From Maribacter spongiicola (lineage in GTDB: Bacteria; Bacteroidota; Bacteroidia; Flavobacteriales; Flavobacteriaceae): DNA of 64,000 nt. The notes under the pieces were generated by a model, which saw only the letters and a program-made list of their open reading frames with translations, was not told the origin of the DNA and ran no database searches. A program made the position numbers and the translations under genes. Location of the stretch: positions 111,477 to 175,476 of the forward strand of contig NZ_SOAY01000015.1 of the NCBI RefSeq assembly GCF_004364165.1, written 5' to 3'. Shown piece after piece: positions 55,075 to 64,000 of the stretch (positions within the stretch are counted from its first letter, which is position 1; every line of letters starts with the position of its first letter).

Positions 55075-57030
55075 ATGGCAAACTTATATATGAAACATAA
55101 ATTCAAGTTTATTTTAGTATTGTTGTTATTCTTTCACGGTTTAACTAAAGCTCAAGAACGTCTTATTCAAAAAGGAAACGAAAAGTTCGATTCGTATTCT
55201 TTTAGTCCGGCAATAGATATTTATAAAAAGGTATTGGATAAAGGATTTGTATCTGCAGATTTACTTAGAAAATTGGGTAATTCATACTATTATAATGCCG
55301 ATTACAAAGAAGCTGCTCAAACGTACAAACAACTCGTAGCAGATTATTCGGCAGAAGTAACTGCAGAAGATTATTTTAAATATGCACAGTCCCTTAAAAC
55401 TTTAGGCGATTATAATGCGTCTAGTGATGTCATGAATAAATTTATGGAAATCACCAAAAGTGATGGTCGCGCTGCTGCGTTTAATGAAGACAGAGATTTT
55501 ATGTCAGAAATTGAGGAAAATTCTGGTAGATATAATTTAGGTCCTTTCGAATATAATTCACCATATTCAGATTTCGCCCCTTCTTTTTATAAAGAAGGGT
55601 TAATTTTTTCTTCTGATAGAGACACAGGTAATTTTGCTAGATATCGTCATACTTGGAATGCAAAAGACTTTTTGGATTTGTATGAAGTAAATGCAGATAG
55701 TTCATCTGTAGATCATGTAAAAAAATTAGACGAAAATGTAAATACACGCTATCACGAGTCCACATCTGTAGTTACGAAAGATGGTCAGACAATGTATTTT
55801 ACTCGAAATAATTCTGAAAGGAGAAAAACCATAAAAGACGATAAAGGCATCGTTAGGTTAAAGGTTTTAAGAGCTGTATTAACTGATGAGGGTATTTGGG
55901 GAGAAGTTGAAGAGCTACCTTTTAATAGTGACTCTTATTCTGTTGCAAACCCTGCTTTGAGTCCTGATGAAAAAACGCTTTATTTTGTCTCAGACATGCC
56001 TGGTACGTTAGGAGAATCAGATTTATTTATGGTTTCTATTAATGAAGATCGTTCATTCGGTACACCTCAAAATTTAGGTTCAAATATTAATACTGAAGCT
56101 AGAGAAACATTTCCTTATATAACTAGTGAAGAAATTTTATATTTTTCTTCGGATGGTCATCCAGGATTAGGAGGATTGGATGTCTTTGCTACTAAAATTA
56201 AAAGACAAGATTTTACTGGAAAAGTTTTAAACGTTGGTAAACCGGTGAACAGTAATAGTGATGATTTCACGTTTATTTTTAATGAAGAATTAAGAACTGG
56301 TTATGTTGCCTCAAATCGTGAAGGGGGAATGGGTTATGATGATATTTATAGTTTTACAGAAACAAGACCTTTAGAATTTGATTGCATACAAAAAATTACC
56401 GGTACCGTAAGAGATAAAATTTCAAATGAAGTTTTAGTTGGCGCAACTATCAAGGTTATTGACGAAAACAACGAAGAGATTTTATCAACGATTACCGACT
56501 CTGACGGAAATTATAGTTTAGAGCTAGATTGTAATAAAGGTAATTTTGTAAGAGCATTAATGGAAGGTTATGTGCCTTCTGAAGAATATATTGGCGTTTC
56601 TGATGGCAAGCCTAAAATTATAGATTTTTATTTAGAAAGAGATCAAATTACGGCTGGGTTTGGTGATGATTTAGCGAAACTACTTCAGTTAAGTACTATT
56701 TATTTTGACTTTGATAAATACAATATCAGAAAAGATTCTGAGGTAGAGATAGAAAAAGTTGTTGCTGCTATGGAAAAATATCCAAGTTTAAGATTAAAAG
56801 TTAATTCACATACAGATAGTAGAGGACCCGCAGCTTATAATCTTTGGTTATCTCAAAAAAGAGCTGAGTCAACTGTAAATTATATGATCAAAAAAGGCAT
56901 ATCTAAAGACAGATTGGTAAGTGAAGGTTATGGTGAAACTAAATTACTAAATGAGTGCTCAGATGGTGTTAAGTGTTCTGCGATTAAACATGATATCAAT
57001 AGAAGATCAGAGTTTATTATTTTAGAATAA
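55075..57030 (+). CDS. PorE-like protein: TPR, PD40 propeller, CarboxypepD-reg and OmpA domains
   Basis: The 651-aa protein starts directly after the sprF-like stop (TAA then ATG); a second ATG five codons on (MKHKFKFILVLLL) could be the signal-peptide start. Order: signal peptide, TPR-like helices (about 30-125), PD40 beta-propeller blades (about 155-430, 'FAPSFYKEGLIFSSDRD', 'NPALSPDEKTLYFVSDMPG'), a carboxypeptidase-regulatory-like domain (about 440-525) and an OmpA peptidoglycan-binding domain (about 535-651, 'STIYFDFDKYNIRKDSE', 'NSHTDSRGPAAYN', 'NRRSEFIIL'). This is the PorE architecture associated with T9SS surface complexes. Confidence 0.9.
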   Translation: MANLYMKHKFKFILVLLLFFHGLTKAQERLIQKGNEKFDSYSFSPAIDIYKKVLDKGFVSADLLRKLGNSYYYNADYKEAAQTYKQLVADYSAEVTAEDYFKYAQSLKTLGDYNASSDVMNKFMEITKSDGRAAAFNEDRDFMSEIEENSGRYNLGPFEYNSPYSDFAPSFYKEGLIFSSDRDTGNFARYRHTWNAKDFLDLYEVNADSSSVDHVKKLDENVNTRYHESTSVVTKDGQTMYFTRNNSERRKTIKDDKGIVRLKVLRAVLTDEGIWGEVEELPFNSDSYSVANPALSPDEKTLYFVSDMPGTLGESDLFMVSINEDRSFGTPQNLGSNINTEARETFPYITSEEILYFSSDGHPGLGGLDVFATKIKRQDFTGKVLNVGKPVNSNSDDFTFIFNEELRTGYVASNREGGMGYDDIYSFTETRPLEFDCIQKITGTVRDKISNEVLVGATIKVIDENNEEILSTITDSDGNYSLELDCNKGNFVRALMEGYVPSEEYIGVSDGKPKIIDFYLERDQITAGFGDDLAKLLQLSTIYFDFDKYNIRKDSEVEIEKVVAAMEKYPSLRLKVNSHTDSRGPAAYNLWLSQKRAESTVNYMIKKGISKDRLVSEGYGETKLLNECSDGVKCSAIKHDINRRSEFIILE

Positions 57031-57050
57031 AAAATAGTAATTATATAGCA

Positions 57051-57081
57051 AAAAGCGTCCTAGAAATAGGTCGCTTTTTTT
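57051..57081 (+). terminator. terminator of the surface operon
   Basis: AAAAGCGTCCTA (57051-57062) pairs with TAGGTCGCTTTT (57067-57078) with one T-T mismatch, loop GAAA, followed by more T. Confidence 0.8.
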
Positions 57082-57345
57082 GATTTTAGAGGTTTTAATA
57101 CTGACTAAATAAATAGCTAGAAAATTTATTGAGACTATATAGAATATATTCTAATCGATGAACTACAACAGAGAATTTACCTTTTTTTTTGATTTTAAGA
57201 AATCTTAAACAGCACTATTTGTAGTATTCACGTGCTAATGACATCACTTCACAACAAATTTTAGGCACAGCCTTATCTCCTTGTTATTTTTACTGATGAT
57301 ATTGATTGTTGATTCTTTTACAATTCAATACCCTATTATGAAATT
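57082..57345. other. intergenic region before the mosaic surface protein
   Basis: Together with the terminator this is about 315 nt without a gene. I see no additional hairpin, repeat or convincing promoter motif. Confidence 0.55.
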
Positions 57346-60300
57346 ATGAGATCAAAGCATTTTTATTATTTATTGATTTTACTATTTACGACTAGTTTCT
57401 ATGCGCAAGAAACCTATCGTGACAATTTTAGTAGTGTATCGTATTCAAATAATAATGGTAGTGCTAACTTCTCTACTGATTGGATAGAGACTGGTGATAC
57501 CAATGCAGGACCTACTGCTCAGTATTTACGAATAAGTAGCAATCGTTTAGAGTTGTATTGGTTGTATGGAGAAAATATTAGAAGATCAGCTAATTTAACT
57601 GGTGCTGTTTCAGCAACTTTAAGTTTTAATTGGCAATCACTAAATTTATCAGGAACAAGGGCTTTAGATGTTCAAGTTTCTAGTAACGGCGGTGCAAGTT
57701 ATACCTCTATAGGTACGATAACAGGGAATACAACTGGAATTTTCAATCAAGATATTACGCCTTATATTTCTGCCAATACAACAGTTAGATTTGCAAAAAC
57801 GAATGCGAATTGGAATAATAATCAATATGCCTTCATAGATAATTTTCAAATATCAACTACCCAACCGCCACCAAGTCCGGTAATGGAGATAAATGACGTG
57901 TCGGTAAATGAAGATGCAGGTAATATAACATTTGCGGTAACTCATACAGGTTTAAATGCAACTGGACCATTTACCGTTAATTACCAAACTGTCAATGGTC
58001 TTGCAACTGCAGGCTCTGATTACACTGCAAGTTCTGGCAGTCTTAGTTTTAATGGAATTACAGGTCAAACTAGATCGGTAACCATTCCTATTTTAGATGA
58101 TGGTAGTATTGAAAGCACAGAAACTTTTACTTTACAGTTAATTTCTACGTCTAATCCATCGGTTGTAATAACTGATATAGGAACAGCTAGTATTATTGAT
58201 GATGATTCAATTTCCATGACCAATGGTACAACATCTAATGAATGTGGCAAGGTATTTTTAGATCCAGGTGGTCTTGGTAATTATAGTAATAACTTAAATG
58301 TAACACACACACTTTGTCCTGAACCAGGTAAAGATTATGTAGCGGTAGATTTTACAAGTTTTGATATAGATTCAGGTGGTGATTTTTTGTATGTATATGA
58401 TGGTGATAGTACAGCAGCTACATTAATTGGACAGTATGACAATGATAATATACCGTCAACAATAGCATCTACTGGCGGTACGGGCTGTTTAACATTCCGT
58501 TTTGCATCTAATAATAATGGAACTGGATCTGGTTTTGAAGCTGATATTAATTGTTACAATGAAGGGCCGCGTTTAGTTATCAATGATGTTTCAATTGATG
58601 AAGATGGTGGTAATATTGTTTTTACGGTAACATCAACAAGGGCAGCTCATGGTCGTAATTTTTTCTTTTTTGGTTTTGTAAACACACCTTTTACAGTCGA
58701 TTATATAACAACAAATGGTTCAGCATTAGCAGGAAGTGATTATACAAGTACATCAGGTACGCTTACTTTTACAGGTGCAATAGGAAATCAACGAACAATA
58801 TCAGTTCCTATAACAAATGATGGGGTACCTGAATTTGATGAAGACTTTTTTATTGAGTTTACTGGTGTAAACGCTCCAGATGCACAGGTAAATTTTGATG
58901 ATACTGGTAAGGGAACTATTAATTCTCAGATATTGTCTAATGTACCATTAACACTTTTTAAGCAATTTGATGGTGATTATGATTATGTATCAACTGGTGG
59001 TAGTTTACGTACAGCAAGTAATGCAACAAATCCATGTGCAATTCAGGCAACTTCTACAAATCAATTAGTTTCTGATATACCGGCAACTGGTACCATTAAG
59101 GCAGCTTATTTATACTGGGCACATTCTAGTTATGTTCGCGATGAGCAAGTTACTTTTGAGGGTCAAACAGTTAATGCTGGTTCTGTATATCAGACGACAT
59201 TTAATGCAAATAATAATAACTTAAGTTTTTTCGGTTATGTAAGTGACGTTACCACTTTAGTAAGTGGTATTGCCGATATTAATAATAATGATTTTGACTT
59301 TTCTGGATTAACAATAGATACTTCTAATAATTTTTGTGGTTCTGCTACGGTATTGGGTGGTTGGTCATTATTTATTTATTATGAAGACCCAACATTACCC
59401 GCAGTAAGTATTAATTTATACCAAGGTTTTGACGGACTTCAAAATAATTCGCCCGGCACACCGTTTACACTAGATTCTTTTTTTGCAATCGCTGGATCAG
59501 GCGCTAAATCAACCTTTTTATCTTGGGAAGGTGATGATACGTTAGGGTCAAGCGGCGCGAATCCTGAAAGATTAACGATTACAAATCAAGCAGGAACACC
59601 TTATACATTAACTGGCGATGGTGGGCAAACTGGTGATAATGCGTATAATGGGACAATTTTTGATAATACGACATCGCCATCATTTTACAACCAAACTAAT
59701 ACCTATGGTTTAGACCTAGACACTTATGATCTATCTACTTACATAGCGCCAGGAGATTCACAAGTTACAGCTACTGTTAATGTTGGTCAAGATTATGTAA
59801 TTAATATGGCCGTGGTGATAAAAGTACCTTCTAACTTAATTACGGGTAACGTATTTGAAGATATAAATTATCCAGGTGGCTTAGGTAGAGATCAAGCAAC
59901 TTCATCGGGATTAGGAGTTTCTGGTGTAACTGTTGAGTTATTCGAAAGTAATGGAACCTTTATTGAACGTAAAACTACTAATGTTGATGGTCAATACACA
60001 TTTGCTGGTATGGAAGATGGTGATTATTTGGTTAAAGTAGTCAACTCAACTGTTCGCTCTAATAGAGGGGGCGGCTTAAATTGTACCACTTGTAGCCCTG
60101 TTCAAACGCATAGAACATTTGGTGACGCCGATGCTGTTACTGCGGTAAATACTGAAATTGGCGGAGCTTTTCCAAATGCAATACAAGATGCTGCTTTAGG
60201 TATTTTAGTAGATGCGCAATCAGTATCTTCAGCAACTGTAGATAGTAATGGGGTTACTAATATTAATTTCGGATTTAACTTCAATACCATTGTAAATACG

Positions 60301-61824
60301 AATGAATTCGGTCAAGGATCATTACAACAGTTTATTGTTAATTCGAACAATTTAGATGAAACAGGCTTGGATATTGAGACGAATAGTATTTTTGACCCTG
60401 CTGCAGGTGAGGATACCTCTATTTTTATGATACCACCAACTAGTGATAGTTTCGGGAGATCGGCTGATGCAAATTTCACCCATGGTTATTTTAATATTTT
60501 ATTGGCTAATGGAAATCCGTTATCTATCATAACAGGAAATAACACAGTAATCGATGGTCGAACCCAAACCGCATATTCAGGAGATACAAATGCCGGAGTA
60601 TTAGGTTCTGGTGGTGGTACGGTTGGAGTCTCAAATACAGTATTGCCTAACTACCAGAGACCAGAAATACAGGTTCATCGAGATAACGGCGATGTATTTA
60701 GAACAACTGGTACTAATGTATCAATTAGAAATTTATCAATTTATGCGAGCAATAATTCTGGAGTTAGGTTAGATGGAGGTTCATTGTCTGTAGCCAATAA
60801 TATAATTGGTTTAGATGCAACAGGTGTAACTGCAAATGATTTAAATATTGGAATTGAAAATTTAGGGGGTACTTTAATTGCAGATGGTAACTATATTGCT
60901 AATTCAGGTGATTCTGCAATTTTGATTGACGGTGGTTCATCCTCTATAATTCAAAATAATCATTTTGAAAATAATGGTAATCAACCATGTGATGATGCTA
61001 TTTTATTGGAGGGTGGTTCAGGTATAGTCATTCGACAAAATTTAATTGAAGCATCTGCTTCTACCGCAATTGATGCTGAGGATAAAGTGAGTGGTGTTTT
61101 AATAACAGAGAATTCATTGACAACTTCAGGTCAAGATGGAGGCAATTGTCAAGGAAATCCTCAACAAATGGCGATTAAAATAGAAAGTGATGGTTCATCT
61201 ATTTCTAATAATATCATTTTTCAAAATGGTGGCGCCGGTATTTCAATTGTTGACGGTACGTCAAATTTAATGAGCCAAAATTCTATTTATGCAAATGGTA
61301 CGGCAACACCAAGTTTAGGGATAGATTTAGATATGGATGGGGTAACACTAAATGATACTTCAGATTCAGATTCTGGTCCTAATAATTTAGAAAATTTTCC
61401 TGCAATCAATTCAGCATATATATCAGGCACTAACTTGGTAGTTATCGGTTGGGCATCTCCAGGTACAATTGTAGAAGTATTTTTTACAGATGTAAATGAG
61501 GGTACAGCTACCTTAGGTGATAATCAATTAGGTCTTGCCCAAGACTATGGTGAAGGTCAAACATATATAGGCACTGCAATAGAAGGTAGTGGCGATGATC
61601 AGGATACTACATCAAGTTCTTATACCGATATTGATGGTAATACCGACAATACGAATAAATATAAATTTGTTTTTCCGCTACCTGTGGGCACAGCGGTTGG
61701 CGATCGAATAACAACTACAGGAACAAGATCAAATTCAACTTCAGAGTTCTCACCTGAAGTTGTAATTAAGACTTACACAGTTATTACCAACAGAAATATT
61801 ACGTATCGTATAAAAAGTAATTAA
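57346..61824 (+). CDS. large mosaic exported protein (Calx-beta, CUB, SdrD-B, beta-helix) with conserved C-terminal tail
   Basis: The 1492-aa protein has a signal peptide (residues 1-20, 'LLILLFTTSFYAQ'). Order of segments: jelly-roll-like domain (about 21-170), Calx-beta domain (178-290, 'INDVSVNEDAGNITFAVTH'), CUB-like domain (296-400, 'CGKVFLDPGG', 'DFLYVYDGDS'), second Calx-beta (406-525), a beta-rich domain of unknown type (530-830), an SdrD B-like or carboxypeptidase-regulatory-like domain (831-930, 'ITGNVFEDINYPGG'), and a parallel beta-helix of NNIIG/NSI-type repeats (1118-1315). It ends with TVITNRNITYRIKSN. It lacks a standard T9SS domain, so how it is anchored is unclear. It is probably an adhesin or matrix protein. 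Confidence 0.85.
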   Translation: MRSKHFYYLLILLFTTSFYAQETYRDNFSSVSYSNNNGSANFSTDWIETGDTNAGPTAQYLRISSNRLELYWLYGENIRRSANLTGAVSATLSFNWQSLNLSGTRALDVQVSSNGGASYTSIGTITGNTTGIFNQDITPYISANTTVRFAKTNANWNNNQYAFIDNFQISTTQPPPSPVMEINDVSVNEDAGNITFAVTHTGLNATGPFTVNYQTVNGLATAGSDYTASSGSLSFNGITGQTRSVTIPILDDGSIESTETFTLQLISTSNPSVVITDIGTASIIDDDSISMTNGTTSNECGKVFLDPGGLGNYSNNLNVTHTLCPEPGKDYVAVDFTSFDIDSGGDFLYVYDGDSTAATLIGQYDNDNIPSTIASTGGTGCLTFRFASNNNGTGSGFEADINCYNEGPRLVINDVSIDEDGGNIVFTVTSTRAAHGRNFFFFGFVNTPFTVDYITTNGSALAGSDYTSTSGTLTFTGAIGNQRTISVPITNDGVPEFDEDFFIEFTGVNAPDAQVNFDDTGKGTINSQILSNVPLTLFKQFDGDYDYVSTGGSLRTASNATNPCAIQATSTNQLVSDIPATGTIKAAYLYWAHSSYVRDEQVTFEGQTVNAGSVYQTTFNANNNNLSFFGYVSDVTTLVSGIADINNNDFDFSGLTIDTSNNFCGSATVLGGWSLFIYYEDPTLPAVSINLYQGFDGLQNNSPGTPFTLDSFFAIAGSGAKSTFLSWEGDDTLGSSGANPERLTITNQAGTPYTLTGDGGQTGDNAYNGTIFDNTTSPSFYNQTNTYGLDLDTYDLSTYIAPGDSQVTATVNVGQDYVINMAVVIKVPSNLITGNVFEDINYPGGLGRDQATSSGLGVSGVTVELFESNGTFIERKTTNVDGQYTFAGMEDGDYLVKVVNSTVRSNRGGGLNCTTCSPVQTHRTFGDADAVTAVNTEIGGAFPNAIQDAALGILVDAQSVSSATVDSNGVTNINFGFNFNTIVNTNEFGQGSLQQFIVNSNNLDETGLDIETNSIFDPAAGEDTSIFMIPPTSDSFGRSADANFTHGYFNILLANGNPLSIITGNNTVIDGRTQTAYSGDTNAGVLGSGGGTVGVSNTVLPNYQRPEIQVHRDNGDVFRTTGTNVSIRNLSIYASNNSGVRLDGGSLSVANNIIGLDATGVTANDLNIGIENLGGTLIADGNYIANSGDSAILIDGGSSSIIQNNHFENNGNQPCDDAILLEGGSGIVIRQNLIEASASTAIDAEDKVSGVLITENSLTTSGQDGGNCQGNPQQMAIKIESDGSSISNNIIFQNGGAGISIVDGTSNLMSQNSIYANGTATPSLGIDLDMDGVTLNDTSDSDSGPNNLENFPAINSAYISGTNLVVIGWASPGTIVEVFFTDVNEGTATLGDNQLGLAQDYGEGQTYIGTAIEGSGDDQDTTSSSYTDIDGNTDNTNKYKFVFPLPVGTAVGDRITTTGTRSNSTSEFSPEVVIKTYTVITNRNITYRIKSN

Positions 61825-61891
61825 ATTTTTAAGAGTAAATTATTTTAATAATATTTTAGAACCTAAAACTTTTATTCTGTATTTCTCTTAG

Positions 61892-62687
61892 GCAATACTT
61901 ACAGATTCTACTACAGTTGGCAGTGGCAGCAGATATTTTTATTTATGGAGCACGGGTGAAACGACTTCAACTATAAATGTGAGTCCGGTAGGTAATTCCA
62001 CCAGCAATACCATAGCTACATATTCGGTTACGGTAACAGATGCTAAAGGTTTTAGTGATGACGATACTGTAATAAACTCTAATCCGACAATATCAATTAA
62101 TACCACCGATACCTCATGTGGTATAGATAATGGTACAATTACATTTAATTTTCGGGTTCACCCGAATAGGTCTGGTATCACATTCAGTATAAATAATCAA
62201 GCTAATTATACAAGTGTAGCAGATAATTTAGGTAGTTATACCTTTTTAAATTTATCGGTAGGCACTTATTAATTATGGGCAAGTTGGGGTAATAATGATT
62301 GTCCGGTAAGCCTTTGGAAATTATGATATTAGTACAATAGCTATAGTTTCCTTTAACACTCATCCGCAAGATCAGACCGTCTTTACAGGCAACAATGCAA
62401 CATTTTCAACAACAGTTTTAAATGCTGATTCGTACCAGTGGTAAGTAAGTGTTGATGGTGTAAGCTATACTAATATTATTAATGATGTAGAGCATTCGGG
62501 GGCACAAACTTCAACGTTGACCGTTTTAAATGTTGCAAAAAGTAAAGACGGTTATTCTTATAGGTTACTTACTTCCAATTCAAATACTCCATGCACTGTA
62601 ACTTCATCAAATGCAGCATTACTTTTTGTAAAAGTGAGAACGTTAATTACAAATAGAAGAATAACATACCGTATTAAATCAAACTAA
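61892..62687 (+). pseudogene. decayed 3' part of a related surface-protein gene
   Basis: An open coding-like frame runs from 61892 (AILTDSTTVGSGSRYFYLWS) to a stop at 62270-62272 in 'SVGTY*LWASWGNND'. After a shift of frame near 62320 coding resumes ('STIAIVSFNTHPQDQTVFTG'), is broken by TAA in 'SYQW*VSVDGVSY' (probably CAA to TAA), and continues to 'LLFVKVRTLITNRRITYRIKSN' and a normal stop at 62685-62687. The Ig-like 'HPQDQTVFTGNNATFS' part is typical of flavobacterial exported proteins. The C-terminal tail matches that of the intact upstream gene. Confidence 0.82.
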
Positions 62688-63137
62688 AGGTCTTTAATTT
62701 TATATATAGAATATTCAACAAATAAATAATAAAGAAAGTAAAAACTCATAAATAAGTAAGATAATTCATATGATAATATAATGTGATGTTTTGAATTTTA
62801 TAAGCCTTATTTAAGATGCTTTTCTATATAATTAAAAATTAGTTAGTTTTTTGTAGTGACAAAAACTGCCCGAATAACCGCACATCTTCGACGAACAACC
62901 ATCCATTTTAATGAAAAATAAACATAGCCAAACCTCATTTTTATGATGGTATATGGTGTTAATAATGCATTACACAACAATTATTTTAGGGTGCACTACT
63001 TATAATGAATATTTGTGCATTGTGAATACCATAGATCCATCTTGTCGAATTTAATGTCGAGCAAATTTTTGGAAAGCACATTTTGAAAAACCTATATGAC
63101 CAACGAAATTTTGAAGGTGAAATTGAATATTAAAAGT
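62688..63137. other. intergenic region before the right-edge surface gene
   Basis: About 450 nt of AT-rich DNA with no gene, hairpin or repeat that I can support. AATATTTG near 63008 is a near-miss to the -7 consensus. An in-frame ATG at 63096 could extend the following gene by 14 codons. Confidence 0.5.
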
Positions 63138-64000
63138 ATGAAGAGTCAAACTACTACAAACCTAAGTAATGCCATTAAATTTATAATGGTACTATTTACT
63201 TTACTAATATCAGGTATTTCTATGGCACAGACAACTGTGACCTTAGAAGACCAATGTAATTGTGAAGTACTGCAGGGTACAGATGTTTCTGCACCAGGGG
63301 TAGGTACACCGGCAGGTGCAGATTTAGGAGATCTATATGTAAATACAGATACAGGAACTATTTACTATTGGAATGGAACTACTTGGGAGTTAACATCTAC
63401 GGATGATCAGCAATTACAAAATTTCACTTTTGATGCTCTTACGAATATCTTATCTCTAGAAATTGAAAATGGGAATGTAGTAACTGCAGATTTATCGAGT
63501 CTTAATCTAGTGGAAACCTTAACTACTATTATTGCCAATACTGACGGTACATTTACGTATACGGATGAAGACGGAGTTGATACGATCATCGACGTAACGG
63601 ATTTAGAGACCTTAACGACAATCGCTTTAAATGCGGATGATACGAATATCGATTATACGGACGAGGACGGATTGGTAACCCAATTAGATCTATCTGCAAT
63701 CGTAGCGAACTTGGAAGCGTTGACTACGGTAGTGGCCAACACCGACGGTACGTTTACGTATACGGATGAAGATGGCGTTGATACCATTATCGATGTTGCC
63801 GATTTGGAGACCTTGACTACAATCGCCTTAAATGCGGACGATACGAATATCGATTATACGGATGAGGACGGTGTAGTTACACAATTAGATCTATCGGCTA
63901 TCGTTGCGAACTTGGAAGCGTTGACTACGGTAGTGGCCAACACCGACGGTACGTTCACATATACGGATGAAGATGGCGTTGATACTATTATCGATGTTAC
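63138..64000 (+). CDS. repeat-rich surface protein, N-terminal part (runs off right edge)
   Basis: The frame is open from ATG 63138 to the window end (287 codons); an in-frame ATG lies at 63096. Residues 1-31 form a signal peptide ('IKFIMVLFTLLISGISMAQ'). A Cys-containing segment ('DQCNCEVLQGTDVS') and a 'GDLYVNTDTGTIYYWNGTTWE' module follow, then repeats of 67 residues made of two half-units: 'NTDGTFTYTDEDGVDTIIDV' and 'NADDTNIDYTDEDG(L/V)VTQLDL'. The DNA period is 201 nt (for example 63600 and 63801). Acidic, Thr-rich, beta-type repeats indicate a long extracellular adhesin. The repeat DNA looks richer in G and C than its surroundings. Length and secretion signal lie outside the window. Confidence 0.85.
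   Translation, partial: MKSQTTTNLSNAIKFIMVLFTLLISGISMAQTTVTLEDQCNCEVLQGTDVSAPGVGTPAGADLGDLYVNTDTGTIYYWNGTTWELTSTDDQQLQNFTFDALTNILSLEIENGNVVTADLSSLNLVETLTTIIANTDGTFTYTDEDGVDTIIDVTDLETLTTIALNADDTNIDYTDEDGLVTQLDLSAIVANLEALTTVVANTDGTFTYTDEDGVDTIIDVADLETLTTIALNADDTNIDYTDEDGVVTQLDLSAIVANLEALTTVVANTDGTFTYTDEDGVDTIIDV

Noticed and set aside
61979..62272. Intact small 97-codon gene
   Set aside because: The frame continues upstream without a start, and coding sequence continues beyond its stop in the same family; it is a piece of the pseudogene.

Overview
The window looks like chromosomal DNA of a marine flavobacterium (Bacteroidota, Flavobacteriaceae; a Maribacter/Zobellia-like genus is my guess, not shown). 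The evidence is AT-rich DNA, Bacteroidota-type promoters (TTTG/TTG, about 19 nt, TAnnTTTG), almost no Shine-Dalgarno sequences except in front of rpsU, a SusD-type lipoprotein, lipoproteins with acidic residues after the lipobox cysteine, a type B T9SS C-terminal domain and PorP/SprF and PorE-like partners.

Layout. 1-4.3 kb (minus): two tandem paralogous PAS sensor proteins (the first runs off the left edge), coaD and ddl. 4.4-8.2 kb (mostly plus): a PASTA protein, an RluD-type pseudouridine synthase, yaaA, a small lipoprotein, a 42-aa ribosomal protein THX gene on the minus strand, and a UDG-like protein. 8.5-11 kb: PEP carboxylase. 11-15.4 kb (minus): a six-repeat lipoprotein, a small exported protein, and an M20 peptidase. 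15.6-17.4 kb: an orphan SusD-like lipoprotein. 17.4-24.3 kb (minus): a complete trpEGDCFBA operon preceded by a Trp-Trp-Trp leader peptide and attenuator; palindromic elements have been built into the 5' coding ends of trpG and trpC. 24.3-26.1 kb (minus): marR, nitroreductase and yceI. 26.2-33 kb (plus): rhodanese, DUF2851, PspC-like, K+ channel, AGCS symporter, HHH protein and acyl-CoA dehydrogenase. 33-48.2 kb (plus): rpsU, xerC, hpf, then the translation/transcription superoperon tRNA-Thr, tRNA-Tyr, tRNA-Gly, tRNA-Thr, tuf, tRNA-Trp, secE, nusG, rplKAJL, rpoBC, followed by a DUF3467 gene. 48.2-49.8 kb (minus): prfC.

50-64 kb (plus) is an accessory cell-surface region: a 1310-aa thrombospondin-3/Ig repeat protein with a type B T9SS domain, its likely SprF and PorE-like partners, a 1492-aa mosaic exported protein, a decayed gene that shares the mosaic protein's C-terminal tail, and the start of a 67-aa-repeat surface protein that runs off the right edge.

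The best-supported unusual items are the trp attenuator with an almost leaderless leader peptide, the start-codon-spanning palindromic elements in trpG and trpC, the alternating cysteine pattern in the six-repeat lipoprotein, and the C-terminal tail ITNRxITYRIKSN, conserved in protein but not in DNA. I found no CRISPR array, insertion sequence, prophage or classical defence system. All assignments come from reading the sequence; no database search was run.
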